Shown: in pieces, positions 6,616-13,298 of the stretch
Layout of the letters: every line of letters begins with the position of its first letter
Position numbering within the stretch: the first letter of the stretch is position 1
Source: an uncultured Collinsella sp.
Lineage (GTDB): Bacteria; Actinomycetota; Coriobacteriia; Coriobacteriales; Coriobacteriaceae
Assembly (NCBI GenBank): GCA_900553705.1
Contig: USEK01000024.1
Location: 1 to 13,347, forward strand
Reading direction: 5' to 3'
DNA length: 13,347 nucleotides
Program-made: the position numbers and the translations under genes
Notes under the pieces: generated by a model
What the model was told of the DNA's origin: nothing
Databases searched by the model: none
What the model saw: only the letters and a program-made list of their open reading frames with translations

Positions 6616-6677
6616 ATCCAGTTCCTTTCTTGTTTGGTCCACAATCAATGACGTTGGTTGCGTGGCCGATAGTTGTT

Positions 6678-7529
6678 TTAGTCAATCAGATATTTCTCGA
6701 ATGCGGCCATGTTCTTGGCATCTGCCGCCGCCGGGTCATCATAGTAACGACCGTCCGTGATTTCCTGGCCCAGCATGCCGTCGAAACCATGGGCGTTGAG
6801 CGTGGCAACGAAGGCGTCCATATCGTGCTTGCCATCGCCCCACACCAGATGGCCATACGGATCACCGTCGATAAAGTGCATCTCGTGAATTGCCCCATCA
6901 CCAAAGGCGGCAAACCAGTCCTCGAGCGTCTCGCCTGCAACGCCCATCGCGGTTGTATCAACCATGGGCTGTAAGTACGGGCTCGCGACCTCGTCAATCA
7001 TGCGCTTCGCATCGGAAACCGTCGTCACAAGGTTGCTCTCCTCGGGACGCAGGCTTTCCATCGTAAGCACCAGACCGTGCTCGCCGGCATACTCCGCCAG
7101 AATGGACATGTGCTCGCGGCTGCGCTTCCAGGCTTCCTCGCGGTCCTCGTCCCAGTCGCCCCAGCCCGAGTTGACGGACATACGGTCGCACCCAAGTACC
7201 TCGGCAAGCTCAATGCCGTGCTTAAAGTACGCCAGGCTGCGCTGTTCATGCAGCGGTTTGCGTGCGCAGTATTGCCAAGGATAGACAACATTCTCGGGAC
7301 ACAGAGTACGATACCTAAGCCCACGGTCTGCAGCTTTTTTCGCCAGGACCTCGGCCTCAAAGTAGCCCGTATGGTCGAGTGTCACATGCGGCTCCGCACA
7401 CCACAGCTCAATGGACTCAAAGCCCAAACGCTGCTGCACATCAAGGAAGTAATCGAGCGACCACATGATGTAGTGGATATTCATGCCCGCAATCTGTTCG
7501 CGGCGCAGCGTCGGCTTGGATTCAGACAT
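6678..7529 (-). CDS. frlC: FrlC-like sugar epimerase (xylose isomerase-like TIM barrel)
   Basis: Cytoplasmic TIM-barrel isomerase/epimerase of 283 residues, AP endonuclease 2 fold. In E. coli, FrlC interconverts fructoselysine and its C3 epimer psicoselysine. Metal ligands expected in this fold are all in place: Glu158 in TMESLRPEESN, Asp191 in MVDTTAM, His218 in HEMHFIDGD and Glu256 in GQEITDG. IELWCAEPH (40-48) resembles the FrlC segment IEIWGGRPH, and CPENVVYPW (77-85) sits where FrlC has TPETNGYPY. The length is close to FrlC (about 276). A perfect AGGAGG lies six bases before the ATG, within the last codons of the amidohydrolase gene, which ends one base before this start; the two are tightly coupled. 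Other members of the fold are tagatose/psicose 3-epimerases or hydroxypyruvate isomerases, so the frlC assignment rests mainly on context. Confidence 0.72.
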   Translation of the reverse strand: MSESKPTLRREQIAGMNIHYIMWSLDYFLDVQQRLGFESIELWCAEPHVTLDHTGYFEAEVLAKKAADRGLRYRTLCPENVVYPWQYCARKPLHEQRSLAYFKHGIELAEVLGCDRMSVNSGWGDWDEDREEAWKRSREHMSILAEYAGEHGLVLTMESLRPEESNLVTTVSDAKRMIDEVASPYLQPMVDTTAMGVAGETLEDWFAAFGDGAIHEMHFIDGDPYGHLVWGDGKHDMDAFVATLNAHGFDGMLGQEITDGRYYDDPAAADAKNMAAFEKYLID

Positions 7530-7530
7530 C

Positions 7531-9114
7531 TTATGCCTCCTTATTTCGATCGAACACGATTTGTCCGTCCGACATCGTCATATCAACCGAAAGATCGCGT
7601 GCGTCGCGATAATCGAGGTCGAACACATCCCGATCGAGCACGCAGATATCAGCAAGCTTGCCGACCTCGAGCGTACCCAGCTCGTCTTCGCGCATCAGAT
7701 CGTACGCGCCCCCGGCAGTCCAAGCACGCAAGAGCTCGACAAGCGTCAGCGCGTTGGCCTCATTCACGGGCAGTCCATCGTCGAAGTATCCGCCGCACGC
7801 ACTGTAGATTGACTCGCCCAGGCTCGGAATCAGCAGCGGCAAATCCGTACCACAGCACACCGTGCATCCGGAATCTTCCATGCCGCGGCGATTCCAGCTG
7901 TGCAAAAGTCGCGTCTTGCCAATTTGTCGACGCATCATCGACAGGCAATCCTCGCGCCGGTCCAGCGTCAGAATCTGCGGATAGACCTCGCAAATTCCAC
8001 CTAACTTGCCAAACTTGACAAGATCGGTCGGATCAGAGTTCTCGAGATCGGTAATCGCATGGCGGCGAAGCAACCGTCCATGCTCGTCTCGAGGCAGCGA
8101 GGCATAGAGCGCCACGGTGCGACGAACGGCGCCATCGCCCTGGCAATGCAAGGAATATCGGAAGCCGTCAGCATCAATTGCGCGCAGCTCGTTCTCAATC
8201 AGATCCCACTCGGGCTCCTCGACAACCGTCTTGCCGGCAGCGCCCGCATCGGCCGTGTCCTCATAGGGGTCAATCATCTCGGCAAGCCCCGCCCATACGC
8301 CGCGATCGGTCATACGGTTGAAGCCAGAAAAACGAACGAACGGTCCCCGGAAGCGCTCTCGTGCCTCGCGGGCATATGCCAGATTTGCACCGGCACCCAC
8401 CGGCTGCGACATCATAGAGACGCGAACCGTCAGCTCACCAGATTCCTCACGGCGAGCCATTTCGTCGGCAAAACCGTAGTAGTCATCAAACGCCATCTCC
8501 TTGATGGCGGTAACGCCGCGCTCGTTAAGCATGCTCATGTAGTCCGAATACCCCGCACGTACCTCGGGCAGCGCGAGGAAATCGCTCATCATGCGCCAGA
8601 TCTTCTCGGCATAGCACGCCTGGGGTGTAAAGCCGTATCGTGCACTGGCGGCAGCATTGAGAACGCAGGTCTCCGCACCCGGTGTAAAGCAGACGACAGG
8701 GATATCGCCAAAACAATCGTCAAACACAGCTGCCGTATTTGCGTTCTCGGCATCCGATGCCAACGTTTCGGGTAGGCTGTGGCCAAAAGCCGCCGCGCAA
8801 TCCGGATGATCTTCTTTCCATGCACGCAAGAGCGACACGGCCTCTTTGGCATCAGCGATGCCGGACAGATCAGACCCCAACGTCCGCAGCGCCCAGCCTG
8901 TATAGAAGGTATGCACATCGATCAGGCCGGGCATGACGGTACGGTCGCCCAGATCAACTACCTCGTCCGCTTGGGTCAAATACGAAGCTACCTCACACTT
9001 GGTGCCAACCGCCTCAATTCGATTGCCACGGACCGCTACGAAACCTTCGAACGGCAGGTCCCCCGTACCGGTAAAGACGCTCTTAGACGTCAGGACCGTT
9101 AAACGATCAGACAT
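7531..9114 (-). CDS. YtcJ-like amidohydrolase with a divergent metal site
   Basis: Cytoplasmic amidohydrolase-superfamily protein of 527 residues (Amidohydro_3/YtcJ type). The small beta-domain is formed by the N-terminus and by LGTLEVGKLADICVLDRDVFDLDY near the end. PGLIDVHTFYTGW (62-74) is where the family normally has DxHxH; here the second His is replaced by Phe70, leaving Asp66 and His68. Later motifs are present: HCQGDGAVRRTVALY (323 on; family form HAxGDxA), His352 in RRHAITD and Asp424 in CCGTDLPLL. The KxFxDG lysine region is also unrecognisable (VRFSGFNRMTDRGVW). The ATG at 9114 follows AGGTGG by five bases; a GTG three codons upstream is less favoured. It sits nine bases after the carrier gene. 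A role in trimming an amide, acyl or peptide group from a glycated substrate is a guess from position; it could also be a non-hydrolytic paralogue. Confidence 0.75.
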   Translation of the reverse strand: MSDRLTVLTSKSVFTGTGDLPFEGFVAVRGNRIEAVGTKCEVASYLTQADEVVDLGDRTVMPGLIDVHTFYTGWALRTLGSDLSGIADAKEAVSLLRAWKEDHPDCAAAFGHSLPETLASDAENANTAAVFDDCFGDIPVVCFTPGAETCVLNAAASARYGFTPQACYAEKIWRMMSDFLALPEVRAGYSDYMSMLNERGVTAIKEMAFDDYYGFADEMARREESGELTVRVSMMSQPVGAGANLAYAREARERFRGPFVRFSGFNRMTDRGVWAGLAEMIDPYEDTADAGAAGKTVVEEPEWDLIENELRAIDADGFRYSLHCQGDGAVRRTVALYASLPRDEHGRLLRRHAITDLENSDPTDLVKFGKLGGICEVYPQILTLDRREDCLSMMRRQIGKTRLLHSWNRRGMEDSGCTVCCGTDLPLLIPSLGESIYSACGGYFDDGLPVNEANALTLVELLRAWTAGGAYDLMREDELGTLEVGKLADICVLDRDVFDLDYRDARDLSVDMTMSDGQIVFDRNKEA

Positions 9115-9123
9115 CACAACCAC

Positions 9124-10587
9124 CTACACCGGAAGCATGCCAGAGATTGCCGTTACGATCAGGCCAAAGACGACCATGAAAATGAAGAACTTCCAAATGG
9201 TCTTCCACCATTGGCCAAACGAAATCTTAGCCACGGCAAGGCCGGCGACCGTCATGCCCGCCACGGGACTGATGGTGTTGATGGTCTGATTAGCAAACTG
9301 GAGCGCGGTAACGGCAGCTTCGGGATTGAGGCCCATAAGCTCGGTCAGCGGACCCATGACGGGCATGGTGAGCGCCGCAAGTCCAGAACTCGAGGGAACC
9401 AGCAAAGAGAGCAGGCCAAGGACGATATACATAAACGTGGTGTAGACGGCAGCGGGTGCACCGGCGAGCGCAGTAGCGAGCGCCTGGAGGATGGTGTCGA
9501 TGATCATGCCGCCCTCGGCGATGACCAGAATACCGCGAGCGATACCGATAACGATAGCAGCGTACGCAAAATCGGCGAGACCCTTAACGAACTCCTCAGC
9601 GATCGTCTGCTGGTCAAGACCGCCCAGGATACCGGCAAGCAAGCCCATGCCAAGGAACACGGCGGAAATCTCATTCATGTACCAGCCCTGGGTAACAAGA
9701 CCCCAGACGATAATGCCCATACCGCAGGCAAAATCGATAAGTACGAGCTTCTGACGGGTAGTGAACTCTTCCTCGATGGAGGCATCGGTCACGGAAAACT
9801 CAACACGCTTGAGCTTGTCGTCCTCGTACGTAATGGACGACTCGGGGTTTTTCTTGACGCGCATAGCGTAGCGCATGGCCCATGCGATACCGACGGCAGT
9901 AAAGATGACCCAAGAAACGGCGCGCAGCCACAGCTGAGGATTGCCCTCGATGCCAATGATGCCCTGGGCGATCAAAACATTAAACGGGTCGATGGTCGAA
10001 GCACAATATCCCAGGTTAGGACCAAGGAAGCAGATGATGAATGCCGTCATCGAGTCATAACCGATACCCATCATGATGGGAATGAAGATGGCATAGAACG
10101 GCAGGGCTTCCTCAGACATGCCAAACGTAGTGCCGCAAATGGACAGCAACGTCATCGTAATGGGAATGATGAGGATGTCCTTGTTCTTGAGCTTTTTAAT
10201 CACACGGCTCATGCCGGCATTCAAAGCGTTGGTCTTGGTGATGATTGCGAACGATCCGCCAATCAATAAGACGAACGCAACGACGTCGGCAGCCTCCTGG
10301 ATGCCCTTAGTGGGCGCTTGCAGGACCGCGAAGATATCCTGACCCAGATTGATGGTCTCGCCGGTCTCGGAATCGGTGTAGTTCTTATCGACCTGTTCAT
10401 AGGTTCCAGCAACGGCGACTTCGCGCTCGCCCGCCGCTGTCGAAATCGTCTTGCGCTGATACTGACCCGAGGGAACGATCCAAGTCAGGACCGCAAAGAC
10501 AACGATCAGCAAGAACATGATCGTATAGACATGCGGTAATTTGAACTTAAAACGTCTGTTTGTCTTCTTCGCCTTCGTATCTGACAT
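9124..10587 (-). CDS. YfcC/DcuC-family membrane carrier
   Basis: Integral membrane transporter of 487 residues from the YfcC branch of the C4-dicarboxylate carrier (DcuC) superfamily, expected to be a secondary carrier with about ten to twelve helices. KLPHVYTIMFLLIVVFAVL leading to WIVPSGQY (16-43) is the typical first helix. FGMSEEALPFYAIFIPIM (135-152), NLGYCASTIDPFNV (171-184) and LVPSSSGLAALTMPVMGPL (376-394) are family re-entrant-loop motifs, and FANQTINTISP (411-421) is also characteristic. The start at 10587 follows GGAGGT by four bases; a frame extending 20 codons upstream lacks a ribosome site and shows no transporter similarity. It is the first structural gene after the operon promoter. 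The Salmonella fra locus also uses a Dcu-like carrier (FraA) for fructose-asparagine, so import of an Amadori compound is the favoured inference. YfcC proteins are otherwise suggested to move amino acids or dipeptides. Confidence 0.82.
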   Translation of the reverse strand: MSDTKAKKTNRRFKFKLPHVYTIMFLLIVVFAVLTWIVPSGQYQRKTISTAAGEREVAVAGTYEQVDKNYTDSETGETINLGQDIFAVLQAPTKGIQEAADVVAFVLLIGGSFAIITKTNALNAGMSRVIKKLKNKDILIIPITMTLLSICGTTFGMSEEALPFYAIFIPIMMGIGYDSMTAFIICFLGPNLGYCASTIDPFNVLIAQGIIGIEGNPQLWLRAVSWVIFTAVGIAWAMRYAMRVKKNPESSITYEDDKLKRVEFSVTDASIEEEFTTRQKLVLIDFACGMGIIVWGLVTQGWYMNEISAVFLGMGLLAGILGGLDQQTIAEEFVKGLADFAYAAIVIGIARGILVIAEGGMIIDTILQALATALAGAPAAVYTTFMYIVLGLLSLLVPSSSGLAALTMPVMGPLTELMGLNPEAAVTALQFANQTINTISPVAGMTVAGLAVAKISFGQWWKTIWKFFIFMVVFGLIVTAISGMLPV

Positions 10588-10647
10588 AGATACCTCCAAA
10601 GAACTCGAGACTGCATCGCATCTCGCTTCAACGCTTGCATAAGGCAA

Positions 10648-10695
10648 ACGTTCTATGACGTTCTATAGATTACCAGCAGCTTTTCCCGTCATCAA
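10648..10695 (-). promoter_or_regulatory. Operon promoter with tandem operator-like repeats
   Basis: On the minus strand TTGATG (10690-10695) and TAATCT (10667-10672) are 17 bases apart, and the -10 box is preceded by TGG, an extended -10 form. Directly downstream, around the expected start of transcription, ACGTTCTAT occurs twice in tandem (10648-10656 and 10658-10666, plus-strand reading), ten bases apart, which is one helical turn. The site lies between the GntR gene and the carrier gene. A repressor bound here would block the whole operon. Regulator binding is inferred. Confidence 0.5.
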
Positions 10696-10726
10696 GATAA
10701 TTTCAAACTGATTGCCGCAACGCGGT

Positions 10727-10755
10727 TGAACGGTCGCGTTCGCGCCGTGAACGGT
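10727..10755 (+). repeat. Eight-base direct repeat, 21-base period
   Basis: TGAACGGT is present at 10727-10734 and again at 10748-10755, start to start 21 bases, which is two helical turns. It lies between the gntR-end hairpin and the operon promoter. The function is unknown; it could be an upstream activator site or chance. Confidence 0.35.
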
Positions 10756-10795
10756 ATGGAAGCGCCCGGTGAGATGATCCACCGGGCGTTTCCAT
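10756..10795 (-). terminator. Long hairpin after the GntR gene
   Basis: Bases 10756-10771 and 10780-10795 form a 16-base inverted repeat (one G-U on the plus strand, one A-C mismatch on the minus strand) around an eight-base loop, starting ten bases after the gntR stop. No T-run follows on the minus strand. It probably ends or attenuates the gntR transcript before the operon promoter. Confidence 0.55.
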
Positions 10796-10805
10796 TCGCA
10801 ATGTC

Positions 10806-11549
10806 CTAGATGTCAAAAACGTAGCGAGACCCAACGATCCGCTGACGACCGATGATAAACGGCCGCCGTTGCTCATCGAAAAAGAAGGCTTCCATATAAA
10901 ACAAGGGTTCGCCAACGGGAACCGCCAGCAACCGAGCGACCTCGGGCGATGCGCACGCGATCTCGAGCGTGCACGGGTCGGTAAACGCGGGCATGCGGCC
11001 AGTCTGGTTGCGCACGAACTCAAAAATGGATTGGTTAGATAGAGGCGCCGTTGATAGATAGGCGTTGTCCTCGTAAACGTATATGTTGTTCTCAAGCATG
11101 ACGGGGACGCCATCGGCAGTACGCACGCGCTCAACGCAAATCAAGTCAGTTCCAACGGGAACACCAAAGAAATGTGCTTCGGTGGAATCCGCCGGCAGTA
11201 TCTTTCTCGAAATGACACACGCCCCCGGTTCCATTCCGTTAACGCGGCATGCGTCCGAAAAACTCTGAACGTCATCCTTCTGGCGAATCTTGCGCTTGAG
11301 CTTGGGGGCATTGACAAACGTGCCTTTCCCCTGTCGCTTCGTTAGATAGCCCTGCTGGACGAGCTCCTCAATAGCACGTCGCACGGTAACGCGGCCAACT
11401 TTATAGCTCTCAGCCAATTCGAATTCGTTGGGTATCCGCGCGCCTGCCTTGTAGGCGCCGGAGTTGATTTCGTTTTTAATGATATCGATAACCTGTTGGT
11501 ACAGCGGTATCGCTGCTTTACCGTCAGTTAGCCCTTCAGTCGGTGGCAT
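10806..11549 (-). CDS. GntR-family transcriptional regulator with UTRA domain (FrlR/FraR-like)
   Basis: DNA-binding regulator of 247 residues. The N-terminal winged helix (about 14-78) shows PLYQQVIDIIKNEINSGAY, IPNEFELAESYKVGRVTVRRAIEEL and GYLTKRQGKGTFV, the GntR/HutC signature. From about 95 to the end is a UTRA ligand-binding domain (CVERVRTADGVPVMLENNIYV; VARLLAVPVGEPLFYMEAFFF). UTRA domains usually bind phosphorylated sugars or pathway intermediates. FrlR and Salmonella FraR belong to this family and control Amadori-compound operons. The ATG has GGAG/AGAGGG close upstream. It lies in the same direction as, and 218 bases upstream of, the carrier gene. A hairpin and a separate promoter come in between, so it is likely transcribed on its own and acts on the promoter at 10648-10695. 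The exact inducer is not readable, so no gene symbol is given. Confidence 0.88.
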   Translation of the reverse strand: MPPTEGLTDGKAAIPLYQQVIDIIKNEINSGAYKAGARIPNEFELAESYKVGRVTVRRAIEELVQQGYLTKRQGKGTFVNAPKLKRKIRQKDDVQSFSDACRVNGMEPGACVISRKILPADSTEAHFFGVPVGTDLICVERVRTADGVPVMLENNIYVYEDNAYLSTAPLSNQSIFEFVRNQTGRMPAFTDPCTLEIACASPEVARLLAVPVGEPLFYMEAFFFDEQRRPFIIGRQRIVGSRYVFDI

Positions 11550-11579
11550 ATACCCTCTCCAAGCACGATTAAGTCTAAA

Positions 11580-11616
11580 GCGGGCTCAGGGGCATTCAAC
11601 AAGCCCTTAAGCCCGC
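11580..11616 (-). promoter_or_regulatory. Long imperfect hairpin in the gntR leader
   Basis: GCGGGCT (11580-11586) pairs with AGCCCGC (11610-11616). After a one-by-one mismatch, AGGGGC pairs with GCCCTT around a nine-base loop, giving 13 pairs. It starts 31 bases before the gntR start codon. Only TTTAGACTT follows on the minus strand, so it could be a weak terminator, an attenuator or an operator. Confidence 0.4.
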
Positions 11617-11676
11617 ATTAGCTTAAAGTATGCTAGGTGTCGCACCAAAATGTTGGCTATTTACTCATCAGACCCG

Positions 11677-11698
11677 AAAAACGCGCAACTACCGCGCT
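11677..11698 (-). terminator. Intrinsic terminator after the HAD subfamily IA gene
   Basis: On the minus strand, just after the stop codon, AGCGCG pairs with CGCGTT around a seven-base loop, and further T follow (five T in the run in total). The stem is short but GC-rich. It would separate this gene from gntR. Confidence 0.55.
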
Positions 11699-11699
11699 C

Positions 11700-12359
11700 C
11701 TAAGAAAGCGTGAGCAGCTCCGGCAGCTGGTCGATAATCTTGTCCGCGGCATCCTGGCTAAAGCCAAAGCGTTCCTCGCGCTTGGCAATGACTGTCAGGC
11801 CGGCTCGCTTGCCAGCGGTGATGCCGGGCACCGAATCCTCAACGCAGCAGCAGCGATTCGCGGGCAGCCCCAGCAGGTCCAGCGCATGCAGGTAGATGTC
11901 GGGCTCGGGTTTGCTCTCCTTAAACTGCTCGCCGCTCACCACATACTCAAAGGCATCAGACAGCCCGCATGCGTTGAGCACTTCCTCGATGCTAACCATG
12001 GGAGACGAGCTGGCAAGCGCCACGCGAACGCCACGGCGCGGCAGCTCTCGAATCGTATCCACGGCGCCTGGGTTAATCAAAGCCTGATAGTCACGCGGAC
12101 GCTTATGCGCCCACTCGTCCCAACGGGCCAACGCCTCCTCGCCAGTGAAGTGTCCCTTACCGGCGCGCTCAAACCAATCGACCAGCATATGCAGGAAGAA
12201 CTGATGCGAGGTACCGACCTGCCCATTCAACTCCTCTTGAGTCAGATTAAGTCCAAGCTCCTTGGCAAACGCGGCAGTCTCGCCCAAGTAGTAATACTCG
12301 GTATCGACAATGACGCCGTCCATGTCAAAGATAACGGCGTCGAACGGAAATGCGGACAC
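11700..12359 (-). CDS. HAD-superfamily (subfamily IA) phosphatase, beta-phosphoglucomutase-like
   Basis: Cytoplasmic haloacid dehalogenase-type phosphotransferase of 219 residues. Motif I VIFDMDGVIVDTE (9-21) carries nucleophile Asp12 and acid/base Asp14. A helical cap follows (about 22-90). Motif II is VALASSSP, motif III is the lysine in KESKPEPDIYLHAL, and motif IV is CCCVEDSVPGI. The pattern is that of YcjU/PgmB/YqaB-type sugar-phosphate phosphatases or mutases; the substrate cannot be told. The start was set at GTG 12359, five bases after GGGAGG. An ATG 16 codons upstream would translate through the terminator of the preceding gene and is rejected. It lies upstream of, and in the same direction as, the Amadori locus. 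A metabolic link through sugar phosphates is possible but not shown. Confidence 0.83.
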   Translation of the reverse strand: MSAFPFDAVIFDMDGVIVDTEYYYLGETAAFAKELGLNLTQEELNGQVGTSHQFFLHMLVDWFERAGKGHFTGEEALARWDEWAHKRPRDYQALINPGAVDTIRELPRRGVRVALASSSPMVSIEEVLNACGLSDAFEYVVSGEQFKESKPEPDIYLHALDLLGLPANRCCCVEDSVPGITAGKRAGLTVIAKREERFGFSQDAADKIIDQLPELLTLS

Positions 12360-12374
12360 GGCACCCTCCCTAGC

Positions 12375-12400
12375 AAAAGGACGCCCGCAAGCAGGCGCCC
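12375..12400 (-). terminator. Intrinsic terminator between the two HAD genes
   Basis: On the minus strand GGGCGCCTG pairs with CGGGCGTCC (two G-U pairs) around a CTTG loop, followed by TTTT. It begins 24 bases after the stop of the Cof-type gene. Its position, before the GGGAGG and GTG of the next gene, supports the shorter start of that gene. Confidence 0.75.
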
Positions 12401-12423
12401 GAGCCATGCATTAATCGGCGATT

Positions 12424-13266
12424 CTAACCCAGCAGCTTATCCAGCGCCACCGCAATGCCATCTTCGTTGTTATCGGCGGTCACCATCTGGGCTACAGCCT
12501 TAACCTCTTCGACGGCGTTACCCATGGCAACACCGGTGCCGGCCCACTCAATCATGGACTTGTCGTTCTGGCCGTCGCCAAACGATACGACCTCACTGGC
12601 ATCGATGCCGAGCTTGGGCAGGGCACCCTCGAGTGCGCGGGCCTTGTCGATACCGGGCGCCGTGTACTCAAAGTACCAGTCGGCCGTAAACATGCCCGAA
12701 AGCGTCTGCTTAAAGGGCGCATACATCTCCTCGTAATGCGCCTGCAGGTAGGCCGGATCGCCCGCCGTCAGCAGCTTGTCCACGGGATAAGCATCAGCGA
12801 CCTCATGCAGGCTCTCCACCTCGCGAATCTTAAGATCGCACGCATCGCGCTCGTATTTGACGATGTTTTTCTGCGAGCCGTCAGGCAGCGTGATCATGCA
12901 GTGATACGAATCCACGACATGCAAATCGCGACCGAGCGAAATCATAGGGATCACGTCAAAATTACGCAGGTGATCAATCAGACGGTGCAGCTCGTCAGCC
13001 GGCATAGCCTGGTCAAAAAGGACCTCATCGGTCTGAGCGTCGACCACATGCGCGCCATTAAAGGCAACCAGCAGACCGTCATGGTTTTGAAGGTCGAGCT
13101 CCTGCGCCAAGGCGTGCAGTCCCCATGCGGGACGGCCCGAAGCCAAGATGAGCTTAATGCCCGACTCCTGCGCCGCGAGCAGCTTCTCGCGCGTACGCGG
13201 GCTAATCACTTTCTGATCGTTGGTGAGCGTACCGTCGATATCCATCGCGATGGCTTTGATTGCCAT
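12424..13266 (-). CDS. Cof-type HAD-IIB family hydrolase
   Basis: Sugar-phosphate or flavin-phosphate phosphatase of the Cof/YidA group, 280 residues, a normal length. Motif I AMDIDGTLTND (7-17) has nucleophile Asp9 and Asp11. Motif II is LILASGRP. A C2-type cap lies in the middle (about 85-195), the motif III lysine is in GIDKARAL, and motif IV is SFGDGQNDKSMIEWAGTGVAMGNA, followed by the usual NNEDGIAVAL ending. The start at ATG 13266 follows GGGAGG by five bases; a frame eight codons longer lacks this site. Family members dephosphorylate many hexose phosphates and cofactors, so the substrate is open. Its promoter lies upstream of the adapter junction at 13299 or in the 30 bases left, and is not visible. 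Confidence 0.87.
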   Translation of the reverse strand: MAIKAIAMDIDGTLTNDQKVISPRTREKLLAAQESGIKLILASGRPAWGLHALAQELDLQNHDGLLVAFNGAHVVDAQTDEVLFDQAMPADELHRLIDHLRNFDVIPMISLGRDLHVVDSYHCMITLPDGSQKNIVKYERDACDLKIREVESLHEVADAYPVDKLLTAGDPAYLQAHYEEMYAPFKQTLSGMFTADWYFEYTAPGIDKARALEGALPKLGIDASEVVSFGDGQNDKSMIEWAGTGVAMGNAVEEVKAVAQMVTADNNEDGIAVALDKLLG

Positions 13267-13298
13267 ATATGCCTCCCTGTCATTGAACAACCTTGTCT

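Noticed and set aside
4709..6651. Long plus-strand frames opposite the kinase and deglycase genes
   Set aside because: They are shadows of well-conserved PfkB and SIS genes on the minus strand, with no ribosome sites or domains of their own.
7077..10269. Several plus-strand frames of 238-352 codons opposite the epimerase, amidohydrolase and carrier
   Set aside because: Composition is that of antisense translation (His/Arg/Gln-rich, no domain), and the minus-strand genes explain the region.
10588..10647. 20-codon N-terminal extension of the carrier
   Set aside because: There is no ribosome site at the upstream ATG and the extension is unlike the family; GGAGGT sits just before the ATG at 10587.
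12360..12407. Upstream ATG for the HAD subfamily IA gene
   Set aside because: Using it would translate through a hairpin and T-run that form the terminator of the preceding gene; the GTG at 12359 has a strong GGGAGG.
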